64,000 bases of DNA from an uncultured Halocynthiibacter sp. (GTDB lineage Bacteria; Pseudomonadota; Alphaproteobacteria; Rhodobacterales; Rhodobacteraceae), in contig CANNCD010000001.1 in the NCBI GenBank assembly GCA_947503035.1, positions 558,001 to 622,000 of the forward strand. Reading direction: 5' to 3'. Below the pieces are notes generated by a model. That model searched no databases and was not told where the DNA came from. It saw only the letters and a program-made list of their open reading frames with translations. Positions within the stretch are counted from its first letter, which is position 1. Every line of letters starts with the position of its first letter. Of the stretch, positions 1 through 8,267 are shown piece after piece. A program made the translations under genes and the position numbers.

Positions 1-1
1 G

Positions 2-577
2 CGCGCGGCCTTGGGCGAGGGCGTCGTTGGCATGGTCCACGGCCAAATGCCGGTGGCGGAAAAAGACGCCGCGATGGAGAAATTCGTGGCGGGCGAGACG
101 CGGATTTTGGTCGCGACTACGGTGATTGAGGTCGGCGTCAACGTCCCCAATGCGACGATCATGGTGATCGAGCGGGCCGAAACCTTTGGCCTTGCCCAGC
201 TCCATCAGTTACGCGGACGGGTTGGACGTGGGGCGGAAAAATCCACCTGTTTGATGATGTACAAGGCGCCGATGGGCAAAACCGGCGAGCGGCGCCTCAC
301 CATTCTTAGGGAAAGTGAAGACGGGTTTTACATTTCTGAACAGGATCTTTTGATGCGCGGCGCGGGGGATGTGATCGGCACCGAACAATCGGGATTGCCG
401 CGGTTCCGTGTCGCCGATCTGGAACGTCAGGCCGGATTGATGGAAATCGCGCAAACGGATGCACGCAAACTGTTGTTTGAGGACCCAACCCTGACATCAC
501 CCCGTGGCAAGGCAGCGCGTGTTCTCCTTTGGTTAATGGAACAGGAAAAAACTTTTCAATTAATATCAGTGGGTTAA
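2..577 (+). CDS. recG: ATP-dependent DNA helicase RecG, C-terminal part (5' truncated by window)
   Basis: This is the last 191 residues of RecG, the helicase that remodels stalled replication forks and branched recombination intermediates. The reading frame is already open at base 2, so the gene begins outside the window. The visible part is the second RecA-like helicase domain: a motif V region (TTVIEVGVNVPNATIMVIER) is followed by motif VI (QLHQLRGRVGRG), then the C-terminal segment with SEQDLLMRGAGDVIGTEQSG. The same motifs occur in Mfd, also in this window, but the short C-terminus after the helicase domain fits RecG. It ends 18 bases before a LexA-type box that belongs to the next gene. 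The family call is secure; the N-terminal wedge domain cannot be seen. Confidence 0.93.
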   Translation, partial: RAALGEGVVGMVHGQMPVAEKDAAMEKFVAGETRILVATTVIEVGVNVPNATIMVIERAETFGLAQLHQLRGRVGRGAEKSTCLMMYKAPMGKTGERRLTILRESEDGFYISEQDLLMRGAGDVIGTEQSGLPRFRVADLERQAGLMEIAQTDARKLLFEDPTLTSPRGKAARVLLWLMEQEKTFQLISVG

Positions 578-594
578 CTATTTTGTTCGCAAAT

Positions 595-609
595 GTTCTC
601 ATAAAGTTC
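595..609 (+). promoter_or_regulatory. LexA/SOS box of alphaproteobacterial type
   Basis: GTTCTCATAAAGTTC matches the alphaproteobacterial LexA operator GTTC-N7-GTTC exactly. It lies 61 bases before the start codon of the 39-residue ORF at 671 and downstream of the recG stop. The left half also belongs to a 9-base inverted repeat, TGTTCTCAT (594-602) with ATGAGAACA (629-637), and a 14-base palindrome TTTGGTTAACCAAA sits at 615-628. The match is direct observation; SOS control is inferred. Confidence 0.6.
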
Positions 610-670
610 TTTACTTTGGTTAACCAAAATGAGAACAAAGTGACAACAGAACAACGCAGGAGACGACAAG

Positions 671-790
671 ATGACCCAGATCAAATCAGTCCTACAGAGA
701 TCTAAGTCCACATTCATTCAGGATTTCGCCGGCGCAGCCGCCATTTCCGTAATGCTCTATGTCGCGCTCCATTTGCCAAGTTTTGCTTAA
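671..790 (+). CDS. 39-residue single-span membrane protein, probably SOS-regulated
   Basis: This short ORF begins with ATG seven bases after a strong Shine-Dalgarno (AGGAGA). Its N-terminus is polar and basic (K5, R10, K12), and residues about 19-36 form one hydrophobic helix (AGAAAISVMLYVALHL), so it should insert in the inner membrane with the N-terminus inside. It is too short for standard ORF calling. A consensus LexA box sits 61 bases upstream. Tiny inner-membrane proteins under LexA control are known as cell-division inhibitors, for example SidA of Caulobacter (29 residues), but I see no residue match that would prove the same function. Start, stop and RBS are well supported; the role is unknown. 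Confidence 0.7.
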   Translation: MTQIKSVLQRSKSTFIQDFAGAAAISVMLYVALHLPSFA

Positions 791-799
791 CCTTACTGC

Positions 800-940
800 C
801 CCGTTAGGGGACGTCATCAACATCCCCCAAGATGTATCATACGACGGACACTGCCTGTCCTAGTCCATGGGAATTGCCTCTCCCGATGACGTCTCTTACG
901 ACTTTTCCCGCCTCTTCCTGCCAGAAGAGGCGGTTTTTTT
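800..940 (+). ncRNA. Structured RNA candidate or structured 3' UTR ending in a terminator
   Basis: After the small ORF the plus strand can fold into a closed multi-branch structure. GGGGACGTCATC (807-818) pairs with GATGACGTCTCT (885-896) including two G-U pairs. Inside lie CATC/GATG (821-824 with 831-834), GGACA/TGTCC (846-850 with 856-860) and GGGA/TCCC (869-872 with 881-884). A strong terminator follows at 908-940. It may be the processed 3' UTR of the small-protein mRNA or an independent sRNA. I see no good internal promoter and do not recognise a known RNA family. Confidence 0.45.
908..940 (+). terminator. Rho-independent terminator, plus strand
   Basis: A perfect 10-base-pair stem CCGCCTCTTC / GAAGAGGCGG (908-917 with 924-933) with loop CTGCCA is followed by seven T. 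It ends the transcript carrying the 39-residue ORF and overlaps the 3' end of the convergent gene that begins at 1373. Confidence 0.9.
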
Positions 941-1373
941 ATGCGCCTTCGAACGCCTCGGTGAGGGCATCAAGGGACAACAGAATAGAGGCGTGGCGAT
1001 TGCGGTATTCATGAGCAGGTTTCAAAACCTCAAGCCCTGCAAGAGGTGCGTCGGGAACTGGTCCATTATTTTTAAGCATTTCAAACAGTTGCGCCCGCCC
1101 GTTTGCGATGTCCTCTCGCGTCATCCCGATTACCGCTGCGCCGACAACAGATGCCGCGGCTTGTCCCAGCGCACAGGCCTTTACCTCTTGGCCCAACGCC
1201 GTGACGGTGTCGTTTTCAATGACAACATCAATGGTGATCGTCGACCCACAAAGCGGCGCGCGCCGTTTCACTGTGATACAGTCGCCAGACAGACGGTCCG
1301 TATGGGGCATATCCGCAGCAAGCGCCAAGATGCGGTTCGAGTAGAGCTGCATGAGTTCTGCGTTTTCGGACAT
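939..1373 (-). CDS. IscU/NifU-like iron-sulfur cluster scaffold protein, third cysteine missing
   Basis: At 144 residues this has the length and layout of the NifU N-terminal/IscU fold, which builds Fe-S clusters for transfer to apoproteins. Two of the three canonical cluster ligands are visible: C42 in APLCGS and C67 in KACALG. In IscU the third site is His-Cys; here it reads H127-A128, so the histidine is kept and the cysteine replaced. The Asp that follows the first cysteine pair in IscU is Ser44 here. Cluster assembly may therefore be altered, or the protein may hold metal differently. No isc or suf genes lie nearby. It is divergent from hisI and its 3' end converges on the terminator at 908-940. 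Confidence 0.8.
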   Translation of the reverse strand: MSENAELMQLYSNRILALAADMPHTDRLSGDCITVKRRAPLCGSTITIDVVIENDTVTALGQEVKACALGQAAASVVGAAVIGMTREDIANGRAQLFEMLKNNGPVPDAPLAGLEVLKPAHEYRNRHASILLSLDALTEAFEGA

Positions 1374-1439
1374 GTTCTGCTCTTTCGTTAATGGCGCGTT
1401 TACCCTAGATAAACGTCAGGTTAGGAAATTCAAAGGTGC

Positions 1440-1820
1440 ATGATGAAATTTGATATCAATAGTTTAAAGTTTGATGAAAAGGGTCTTATTCCCGCCATTG
1501 CCCAGGCCGAGGACGGCGAAGTGTTGATGGTGGCGTGGATGAACGCTGAATCGCTTGCTATGACGCTTGAGAACCGCAAGGTGACCTATTGGTCGCGATC
1601 CCGTCAAAAGTTCTGGACCAAGGGCGACACATCCGGCCATACCCAACGTTTGATTGACCTGCGTATCGATTGCGACCGTGACTGTATCCTGATGATCGTC
1701 GAACAGGTTGGCGCCGCCTGTCACACGATGCGTCGCAGCTGTTTCTATACCTCTGTGCTCGATGGCGAAGAGGTCGAATTGATGAAACCACTTGGCCACG
1801 ATTGCGCCGACCACGCCTAG
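1440..1820 (+). CDS. hisI: Phosphoribosyl-AMP cyclohydrolase
   Basis: HisI opens the purine ring of phosphoribosyl-AMP, the third step of histidine synthesis, as a cytosolic Zn/Mg dimer. The 126-residue length matches the single-domain enzyme, not the HisIE fusion. Recognised motifs are [30 protein letters not shown], the metal-binding RIDCDRDC, and the zinc cysteines in [13 protein letters not shown]. Two ATG codons are adjacent (1440 and 1443) and either could be the start; AGGTG lies just upstream. No other his gene is in the window, so it stands alone between the Fe-S scaffold gene and gluQ, whose 3' end meets it at 1822. Confidence 0.95.
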   Translation: MMKFDINSLKFDEKGLIPAIAQAEDGEVLMVAWMNAESLAMTLENRKVTYWSRSRQKFWTKGDTSGHTQRLIDLRIDCDRDCILMIVEQVGAACHTMRRSCFYTSVLDGEEVELMKPLGHDCADHA

Positions 1821-1821
1821 G

Positions 1822-2649
1822 TCACAGGCCAACCATGGCGCGGATATCGGCGGGGGTCGCCCCGTCGGCGCGGTATTTGGAAATCGCGCGGGCGTCATCC
1901 CGTTTGGCCAGACGTTTACCATTGTCATCGCGGATCAACCCGTGGTGATGATACACGGGCACATCAAGGCCAAGTAATGACAGCAACATAACCTGTACCG
2001 GCGTAAACTCAAACAGGTCCTCGCCGCGGATCACATGGGTGATGGATTGGCGCGCATCGTCAATGGCCGAGGCCATGAAATAGGCCGCTGTTTCGATGTC
2101 CTTACGCCCAATCACCACGTCACCCACAGTCTGAATAAGGTGTTCAGGGTCAATGGGATAGGTGCCTTGGTGCGCGTCACCTGTTTCGGTGAACGACACC
2201 TCTGGAACAACCTCTAGGGCGCGTTCCATATGAATTCGAATGGCGTCATTTTCGCTCCGTTCGGACATGTTGCGCATCTTGCAGGTCTGCGGATAGACCG
2301 CGTGCGCGACGCCTTCTTGCGGGGCCGCGGTGGCGTTGGCAATGTCTTTGCGCGAACACTTGCAGGGATAGGTCAGATCGCGCGCGACCAGTCGATTGAG
2401 GAACGCGTTGTAGACGGCCAAATGGTCCGATTGATACAGAACCTCGCCGTCCCACGTCAGTCCCAGCCAACGCAGATCGTCGAAAATCTGCGCCTCATAT
2501 TCCGGTTTGCACCGTTCAAGATCGGTGTCCTCAAGACGCAGGAAAAACGCCCCGCCCGCGGCGCGCGCCATATCGTGGGCCAAGATCGCCGAATAGGCGT
2601 GACCCAGATGAAGCGGCCCCGTGGGCGATGGCGCAAACCGCGTGCGCAT
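1822..2649 (-). CDS. gluQ: Glutamyl-Q tRNA(Asp) synthetase (GluQRS)
   Basis: GluQRS is a truncated glutamyl-tRNA synthetase homologue that attaches glutamate to queuosine in the anticodon of tRNA-Asp. The 275-residue protein keeps the class I catalytic core: RFAPSPTGPLHLGHAYSA contains the HIGH-type motif, and a KRLAKR sequence stands for KMSKS. It lacks the anticodon-binding domain. Zinc-type residues CKC and a later cysteine (YPQTC) are present. I chose the ATG at 2649, which shares a TAATG overlap with the trmFO stop; an in-frame extension upstream would add only six residues inside trmFO. It is the second gene of a trmFO-gluQ pair, both acting on tRNA. Confidence 0.9.
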   Translation of the reverse strand: MRTRFAPSPTGPLHLGHAYSAILAHDMARAAGGAFFLRLEDTDLERCKPEYEAQIFDDLRWLGLTWDGEVLYQSDHLAVYNAFLNRLVARDLTYPCKCSRKDIANATAAPQEGVAHAVYPQTCKMRNMSERSENDAIRIHMERALEVVPEVSFTETGDAHQGTYPIDPEHLIQTVGDVVIGRKDIETAAYFMASAIDDARQSITHVIRGEDLFEFTPVQVMLLSLLGLDVPVYHHHGLIRDDNGKRLAKRDDARAISKYRADGATPADIRAMVGL

Positions 2650-3989
2650 TACTGCGCGTCCAGCCACGCCTGCCAGTCGATCTTGGCGCGATCGGTATAG
2701 GCTTTGTACCGTTCCTTACGACCGCGACGGCCGTTCTTCAGACCTTCGACGGGCTGGAACAGACCAAAGTTCACGTTCATCGGCTGGAAGGTTTTAGCGG
2801 CAGCGCCACCGGTAATGTGATGCACAAGCGCGCCCATGGCCGTGTTAATCGGGGCGGTTTCAATGTCGCGCCCTTGGATTTCGGCGGCGGCCAGACGTCC
2901 GGCCAACAGGCCCATCGCGGCGCTTTCAACATAGCCTTCGACGCCGGTGATTTGACCCGCGAAACGGATATTTGGCTTTGATTTCAGACGCATCTGGTCA
3001 TCAAGTAATGTAGGAGAGTTGATGAACGTATTGCGGTGAATACCCCCAAGACGGGCGAATGACGCATCCTCAAGACCTGGGATCATCTTTAACACCTCGG
3101 TCTGGGCGCCGTATTTCATCTTGGTCTGGAAACCCACGATATTGAGCAAAGTCCCAAGCGCATTGTCGCGACGCAACTGCACCACGGCGTATGGTTTGTT
3201 CTCGGGATCATGGGCGTTCGTCAGCCCCACGGGCTTCATCGGACCAAAGCGCAATGTCTCGCGACCACGCTCGGCCATCACCTCGATGGGCAGACATCCG
3301 TCGAAATATCCGGCGGTTTCGCCTTCGTGGAATTCGGTCTTTTCGGCGGCCAGAAGGGCGTCGATGAAGGCCTCATATTGGTCCTTGGTCATCGGGCAAT
3401 TGAGGTATGCTTTCTGCTCTTCCTCGGTGTCACCTTTGTCGTAACGCGACTGGAGCCACGCGATGTCCATGTTGATGCTGTCGGCGTAAATGATCGGCGC
3501 GATGGCATCGAAAAAGGCGAGGGCGTCTTTGCCGGTTTCGGCCTGAATGGCCTCGCCCAATGCGCCAGATGTCAGGGGGCCGGTCGCGATGATCCAGTGG
3601 CCGTCGGTCGGGAGTTCGGTGATCTCGTCATAGGACACCGATATGTTCGGATGGGCCAAGATCGCCTCGGTCACGGATTCGGCGAACGGGTCGCGGTCCA
3701 CCGCCAATGCGCCGCCGGCGGGAATACGGTGCTTGGCGGCGGTCTGCATGATGATGCCGTTTGCCGCACGCATTTCCCAATGCAGCAACCCAACCGCGTT
3801 TTGTTCGTTGTCGTCCGAACGGAACGAATTCGAACAGACCATTTCCGCAAGGTTACCGGTGCGGTGCGCAAAGGTTTCAACCTTGGGGCGCATTTCGTGG
3901 ATCACCACGGTTACGCCCATGTTCGCGGCCTGCCATGCGGCTTCGCAACCGGCCATGCCGCCGCCAATGATGTTAAGTGTCTCTGTCAT
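2649..3989 (-). CDS. trmFO: Folate/FAD-dependent tRNA (uracil-5-)-methyltransferase TrmFO
   Basis: TrmFO makes ribothymidine at position 54 of tRNA using methylenetetrahydrofolate and FADH2. The 446-residue length is normal. An FAD-binding Rossmann motif opens the protein ([18 protein letters not shown]), followed by the family signatures [15 protein letters not shown] (with the conserved cysteine) and, near the C-terminus, [20 protein letters not shown]. The start is ATG at 3989. It is followed by gluQ through a TAATG overlap, so the two are probably translated together. A hairpin at 4026-4048 separates it from gyrA, which is transcribed in the same direction upstream. Confidence 0.95.
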   Translation of the reverse strand: MTETLNIIGGGMAGCEAAWQAANMGVTVVIHEMRPKVETFAHRTGNLAEMVCSNSFRSDDNEQNAVGLLHWEMRAANGIIMQTAAKHRIPAGGALAVDRDPFAESVTEAILAHPNISVSYDEITELPTDGHWIIATGPLTSGALGEAIQAETGKDALAFFDAIAPIIYADSINMDIAWLQSRYDKGDTEEEQKAYLNCPMTKDQYEAFIDALLAAEKTEFHEGETAGYFDGCLPIEVMAERGRETLRFGPMKPVGLTNAHDPENKPYAVVQLRRDNALGTLLNIVGFQTKMKYGAQTEVLKMIPGLEDASFARLGGIHRNTFINSPTLLDDQMRLKSKPNIRFAGQITGVEGYVESAAMGLLAGRLAAAEIQGRDIETAPINTAMGALVHHITGGAAAKTFQPMNVNFGLFQPVEGLKNGRRGRKERYKAYTDRAKIDWQAWLDAQ

Positions 3990-4025
3990 GTTGGCCTCGC
4001 GCCGAATTCTGTCTTGTAAACGAAG

Positions 4026-4048
4026 ACTGGGGGCGCGATGCCCCCAGT
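4026..4048 (-). terminator. Hairpin after gyrA, probable terminator
   Basis: ACTGGGGGC / GCCCCCAGT form a perfect 9-base-pair stem with a 5-base loop between the gyrA stop and the trmFO start. On the minus strand it is followed by a mixed TCTTCGTTT rather than a clean U run, so termination may be partial. Confidence 0.6.
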
Positions 4049-4073
4049 GGTTAATTTGGTTTTAACTGATCTC

Positions 4074-6800
4074 TTAAGATTCAGTTTCTTCGGTCTCATC
4101 ATCTTGATCGGCGATCCATGCGACCGACACGACGGTTTCACCTTTGCCGGTGTCAAAGACCTTAACACCACCCGCTGAACGGGACCGGAACGAAATACCT
4201 TCGACGGGGCAACGGATCGATTGACCTTTGGAGGTGGCAAGCATGATCTGATCGGCCATTTCCACAGGGAAGGAGGCGATCAAGTTGCCGCCGCGCATGC
4301 CTTTGTCCATGGCCTGAACGCCCATCCCGCCGCGACCGCGGACCGGATAATCGTGGGACGAGGACAATTTGCCCGCGCCACCTTCGGTGATCGTCAGGAT
4401 AAGATCCTCGGCGGCGGACATTTCGGCGTAACGTTCCTGCGAAATCGCACCTGCTTCGCCTTCGTCCTCGATCTCGGCGTCATCACCAAGACCGGCAACC
4501 GCGCGGCGCATTTTGAGATACGCGATACGTTCGTCGCTTTCGGCGTCAAAGTGGCGGATGACCGACATGGACACGACCTTTTCGTCGTCTTTCAATTTGA
4601 TCCCGCGCACACCGGTGGAATCGCGGCCCTTGAACACACGCACATCGGTGGTTGGGAAACGGATCGCGCGACCACCGGCGGTGAACAACATCACGTCGTC
4701 CTCTTCGGTACAGATGCGCGCGTTCACCATGGAGACGCCCTCGGGCAATTTCATCGCGATCTTGCCGTTTGATTTCACGTTGGTGAAATCCGAAAGCGCG
4801 TTGCGGCGCACGTCACCCGCGTCGGTGGCGAACACGATCTGAAGGTCGTTCCACTGATCATCGGGTTTATCGACCGGCATAATCGCGGCGACGGAGACAC
4901 CAACAGGGATCGGCAAAATGTTAACAATCGCCTTGCCTTTGGACGTCCGGCTGCCTTGGGGCAGGCGCCATGTTTTCAACTTGTAGACCATGCCCTCGGT
5001 CGTAAAGAACAACAGTTGCGTGTGGGTATTTGCCACAAACAGGTTGGTGACGACGTCTTCTTCTTTGGTCTGCATCCCGCCAACACCTTTGCCGCCGCGA
5101 CGTTGGGCGCGGAAATCTGCAAGCGGTGTGCGTTTGATGTAACCGGACGAGGTCACGGTTACGACCATGTCTTCTTCTTCGATCAAATCTTCGTCGGTCA
5201 TGTCACCAGACCAGTCGACGATCTCGGTGCGACGTGGCACGGCGAATTGGTCACGAACTTCTTTGAGTTCGGCCGAAATGATGCCCATGATCCGTTCGCG
5301 AGAACGCAAAATATCAAGGTATTCCCGTATCTTACCTGCCAACTCTTGAAGTTCGTCTGTCACCTCTTTTACGCCCATCGCCGTCAGACGTTGGAGACGC
5401 AATTCAAGGATCGCGCGGGCCTGTGTTTCGGACAGGTTATAGGTGCCGTCCTCATTCGCCATATGGGTCGGATCATCGATCAGCGCGATATATTCAAGGA
5501 TATCTTGTGCCGGCCAGTTGCGCGTCATTAGTTTTTGACGGGCTTCGGCTGGGTCGGCAGATGCACGGATCGTGGCAACGATTTCGTCCACGTTGGTTAC
5601 GGCAACCGCCAAACCGCACAAGATGTGCGACCGTTCGCGGGCCTTGCGCAATTCAAACGCGGTGCGACGTGCGACGACCTCTTCGCGGAAGTCGATGAAC
5701 GACGTCAGGAACCGGCGAAGCGTTAACGTTTCGGGACGGCCGCCATTCAGCGCCAACATGTTACAGCCAAAATAGGTCTGCATCGGTGAGAACCGGAACA
5801 ATTGGTTCAGAACGACCTCGGGGGTTGCGTCGCGTTTCAATTCAACAACCACGCGCACACCGTTACGGTCGGATTCGTCTTGGACCAAGGCGACGCCTTC
5901 GATCTTTTTCTCGCGCACTTGCTCCGCGATTTTCATGATCATCGCGGCCTTGTTCACCTGATAGGGGATCTCGTCGATAACGATCGCGTAACGGTCCTTG
6001 CGGATTTCTTCGACGCGGGTTTTGGAACGGATCACAACGGAGCCGCGTCCTTCGAGATAGGCCTTACGTGCGCCAGAGCGGCCCAACATAATACCGCCCG
6101 TCGGAAAATCCGGACCGGGGACATATTCGATCAACTCTTCGGTCGTCAGATCGGGGTTTTCGATCAACGCCTGTGTCGCATCAATGACTTCGCCAAGGTT
6201 ATGGGGCGGGATGTTCGTCGCCATACCCACAGCGATACCACCGGCGCCGTTCACCAACATATTCGGGAAACGGGACGGAAGAACCGTCGGCTCGCGGTCT
6301 TTGCCGTCATAGTTATCTTGGAAATCAACGGTGTCTTTGTCGATATCGGCCAGGACAAAGGCGGCGGGTTTATCCATCCGCACCTCGGTATAACGCATCG
6401 CGGCGGGGTTATCGCCGTCCATGGAACCAAAGTTCCCCTGACCATCCAACAACGGCAAGGACATCGAGAAATCCTGCGCCATACGGACAAGGGCATCATA
6501 GATCGCGCTGTCGCCGTGGGGGTGGTATTTACCCATCACATCGCCAACCGGACGGGCCGATTTACGGTATGCTTTGTCGTGGGAATTGTTCGTCTCGTGC
6601 ATCGCATAAAGAATGCGGCGGTGAACCGGTTTAAGACCATCGCGCAGGTCCGGAATCGCGCGGCTCACGATCACGCTCATTGCGTAATCGAGATAGGATG
6701 TCTTCATTTCGCTTTCAATGGAGATCTGCGGGCCGTCATATACATATGCCGCAGGTGTATTTTCTTCATTGTTTTCGGGTGTTTCTGGCGTGTCGTTCAC
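4074..6800 (-). CDS. gyrA: DNA gyrase subunit A
   Basis: GyrA carries the DNA-breaking tyrosine of gyrase, which introduces negative supercoils. The winged-helix region reads [33 protein letters not shown] and the catalytic tyrosine is in [10 protein letters not shown]. The quinolone-determining segment [13 protein letters not shown] keeps Ser and Asp at the positions linked to sensitivity. The C-terminal beta-pinwheel includes the GyrA box QRRGGKG. I prefer the GTG at 6800 (VNDTPETPE), giving 908 residues, over the TTG 30 bases upstream, because an AGAAGAG sequence lies at suitable distance. The acidic C-terminal tail is typical. The gene is monocistronic or reads into trmFO past a hairpin. 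Confidence 0.96.
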   Translation of the reverse strand: MNDTPETPENNEENTPAAYVYDGPQISIESEMKTSYLDYAMSVIVSRAIPDLRDGLKPVHRRILYAMHETNNSHDKAYRKSARPVGDVMGKYHPHGDSAIYDALVRMAQDFSMSLPLLDGQGNFGSMDGDNPAAMRYTEVRMDKPAAFVLADIDKDTVDFQDNYDGKDREPTVLPSRFPNMLVNGAGGIAVGMATNIPPHNLGEVIDATQALIENPDLTTEELIEYVPGPDFPTGGIMLGRSGARKAYLEGRGSVVIRSKTRVEEIRKDRYAIVIDEIPYQVNKAAMIMKIAEQVREKKIEGVALVQDESDRNGVRVVVELKRDATPEVVLNQLFRFSPMQTYFGCNMLALNGGRPETLTLRRFLTSFIDFREEVVARRTAFELRKARERSHILCGLAVAVTNVDEIVATIRASADPAEARQKLMTRNWPAQDILEYIALIDDPTHMANEDGTYNLSETQARAILELRLQRLTAMGVKEVTDELQELAGKIREYLDILRSRERIMGIISAELKEVRDQFAVPRRTEIVDWSGDMTDEDLIEEEDMVVTVTSSGYIKRTPLADFRAQRRGGKGVGGMQTKEEDVVTNLFVANTHTQLLFFTTEGMVYKLKTWRLPQGSRTSKGKAIVNILPIPVGVSVAAIMPVDKPDDQWNDLQIVFATDAGDVRRNALSDFTNVKSNGKIAMKLPEGVSMVNARICTEEDDVMLFTAGGRAIRFPTTDVRVFKGRDSTGVRGIKLKDDEKVVSMSVIRHFDAESDERIAYLKMRRAVAGLGDDAEIEDEGEAGAISQERYAEMSAAEDLILTITEGGAGKLSSSHDYPVRGRGGMGVQAMDKGMRGGNLIASFPVEMADQIMLATSKGQSIRCPVEGISFRSRSAGGVKVFDTGKGETVVSVAWIADQDDETEETES

Positions 6801-6920
6801 GTTATTTACCGCTCTTCTTATTGAACCCAAGATGATGTTGTAAATAGTTTACATCATGCAACATGTAGGGTGCAATGGCTGGATCGGTTTTGGGGCCAGA
6901 AAGGCGAAAAAATCGCCGAT

Positions 6921-7385
6921 TTATTCCGGTTTGGCACGCAGCGCCAAGAGCCAAATCCCCGCCAGCCCAAAGGAAATAATCGCGTTCCAGCTTGCCATGG
7001 AAAGACCAAACAGATCCCATGCGACTTCGTCACAGCGGATTAGGGGTGCGGACATGATCTGAGCCATCAGATCGGCGGCAGAGACATCGCCAATGGGGTT
7101 GGAGGTACAGGTATCCGGTCCTTCAAAAATGCCGCGTTCAACCCCTGTGTGATACACACCATAAAGGCCAGAGATCGCCGTCATCACCGCGCCCAGAATG
7201 GCCGCGACCGCATGTGGCACCTTAAACGCCGCGATCCCGATGATCACCGCGGCCAGATGCGGCCAACGTTGCGTGATACACAGATCACAGGGCGCAAGAC
7301 CGCCAATATATTGAAAGCCAAGCGCCCCAATAAGCAAACCGGCCGAGCCAGCCGCCGCGAGGGTTGTCAGACGTTGCCGGCTCAT
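6921..7385 (-). CDS. dsbB: Disulfide bond formation protein DsbB family
   Basis: DsbB re-oxidises periplasmic DsbA and passes electrons to quinone. The 154-residue protein has four predicted membrane helices and both cysteine pairs: CDLC in the first periplasmic loop (GLAPCDLCITQRWPH) and a second pair, C in GPDTCTSNP and C in LIRCDEVAWD. It overlaps the upstream DedA-like gene by four bases (ATGA), so the two should be co-translated. A DsbA/FrnE-like protein is encoded far away at 44.3 kb; it looks cytosolic and is not an evident partner. Confidence 0.88.
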   Translation of the reverse strand: MSRQRLTTLAAAGSAGLLIGALGFQYIGGLAPCDLCITQRWPHLAAVIIGIAAFKVPHAVAAILGAVMTAISGLYGVYHTGVERGIFEGPDTCTSNPIGDVSAADLMAQIMSAPLIRCDEVAWDLFGLSMASWNAIISFGLAGIWLLALRAKPE

Positions 7386-7960
7386 ACCAGCTTTACCGCC
7401 GCAAAGCCGAGAACCAAAAGGGCGACAAAGGCGATGAACACAAGGCCAAGACGTTTCTCGATGAAATCACGGATGGGTTCGCCGAATTTCCAAAGAAGCG
7501 TCGCCACAAGGAAGAACCGGACGCCGCGCGCCACGATGGAGGATACAATAAAGACGGGCAGGGACAGGCCGGTCCAGCCGGACATAATCGTGATCACCTT
7601 ATAAGGGAAGGGCGTGATGCCCGCGATCAGAACCGCCCAGGCGCCGTATTCGTTGAATTTGGTGTTGAATTCGGTGACGTAATCGCCTTTGCCGTAGAAA
7701 TCAAAGATCGGCTGGCCAATCGTGTCGAACAGACCCCAACCGATGAAATAGCCAAACATGCCGCCCAAAACGGACGATAGCATCGCTACACCCGCAATCA
7801 GAAACGCACGGTGCGGCGCGGCCAAGATCATCGGGATCATCAAGATATCCGGTGGAATCGGGAAAAAGGAGCTCTCGGCGAAGGCAACAGCAGCAAGCGC
7901 CCAAAGTGCATAAGGAGACTGGCCCAGTGCCATCGTCCAATCATAGAGCCGCTTGATCAT
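7382..7960 (-). CDS. DedA/YqaA-type (VTT domain) inner membrane protein
   Basis: This is a multi-pass membrane protein of the SNARE-associated/VTT superfamily, members of which act in lipid flipping and membrane homeostasis. Characteristic segments are FAESSFFPIPPDILMIPMILAAP, GGMFGYFIGW and ITPFPYKVITIMSGW, with about five hydrophobic segments and a C-terminal helix. I place the start at the ATG at 7960 (MIKRLYDW), giving 192 residues; the longer frame adds 12 residues with no hydrophobic or conserved character. It overlaps dsbB by ATGA. The substrate is unknown. No regulator is visible, and the next upstream feature is a tRNA-Leu on the other strand. Confidence 0.85.
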   Translation of the reverse strand: MIKRLYDWTMALGQSPYALWALAAVAFAESSFFPIPPDILMIPMILAAPHRAFLIAGVAMLSSVLGGMFGYFIGWGLFDTIGQPIFDFYGKGDYVTEFNTKFNEYGAWAVLIAGITPFPYKVITIMSGWTGLSLPVFIVSSIVARGVRFFLVATLLWKFGEPIRDFIEKRLGLVFIAFVALLVLGFAAVKLV

Positions 7961-8181
7961 AGTCCATCCCCAAAGCCGTTTCCCCGTTTGCACCACAGGG
8001 GCGCGCGTGGGTCAAGCAACAACACATATATATAAGTGTAAAACGGCGTGATCTTTCCGGTGCGGGTCAAGTCGCTTGAAATCGTTGCGTTTCGTCGGGC
8101 AGGGGGCGACAAATAAATTTCACAAAACGTGCATTTTCCTCTTGGCCTCGCCGTTTGAATTATCTAAACAGCCCTCACGTG

Positions 8182-8267
8182 GCCCGAGTGGCGGAATGGT
8201 AGACGCAGGGGATTCAAAATCCCCCGACTTAACGGTCGTGGGGGTTCGAGTCCCCCCTCGGGCACCA
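8182..8267 (+). tRNA. tRNA-Leu(CAA)
   Basis: The 86-base sequence folds as a class II tRNA. The acceptor stem GCCCGAG pairs with CTCGGGC and is followed by A and an encoded CCA. The anticodon stem-loop GGGGA-TTCAAAA-TCCCC gives anticodon CAA, reading UUG leucine codons. A long variable arm (CTTAACGGTCGTG region) and the T-arm GGGGGTTCGAGTCCCCC are present. I looked for a second copy of the tRNA 3' end downstream, which would mark an integrated island, and did not see one. Confidence 0.97.

Noticed and set aside
5802..6824. 340-codon open frame antisense to gyrA
   Set aside because: It lies wholly inside the certain gyrA gene; the open frame follows from gyrA codon bias and has no recognisable domain or RBS.
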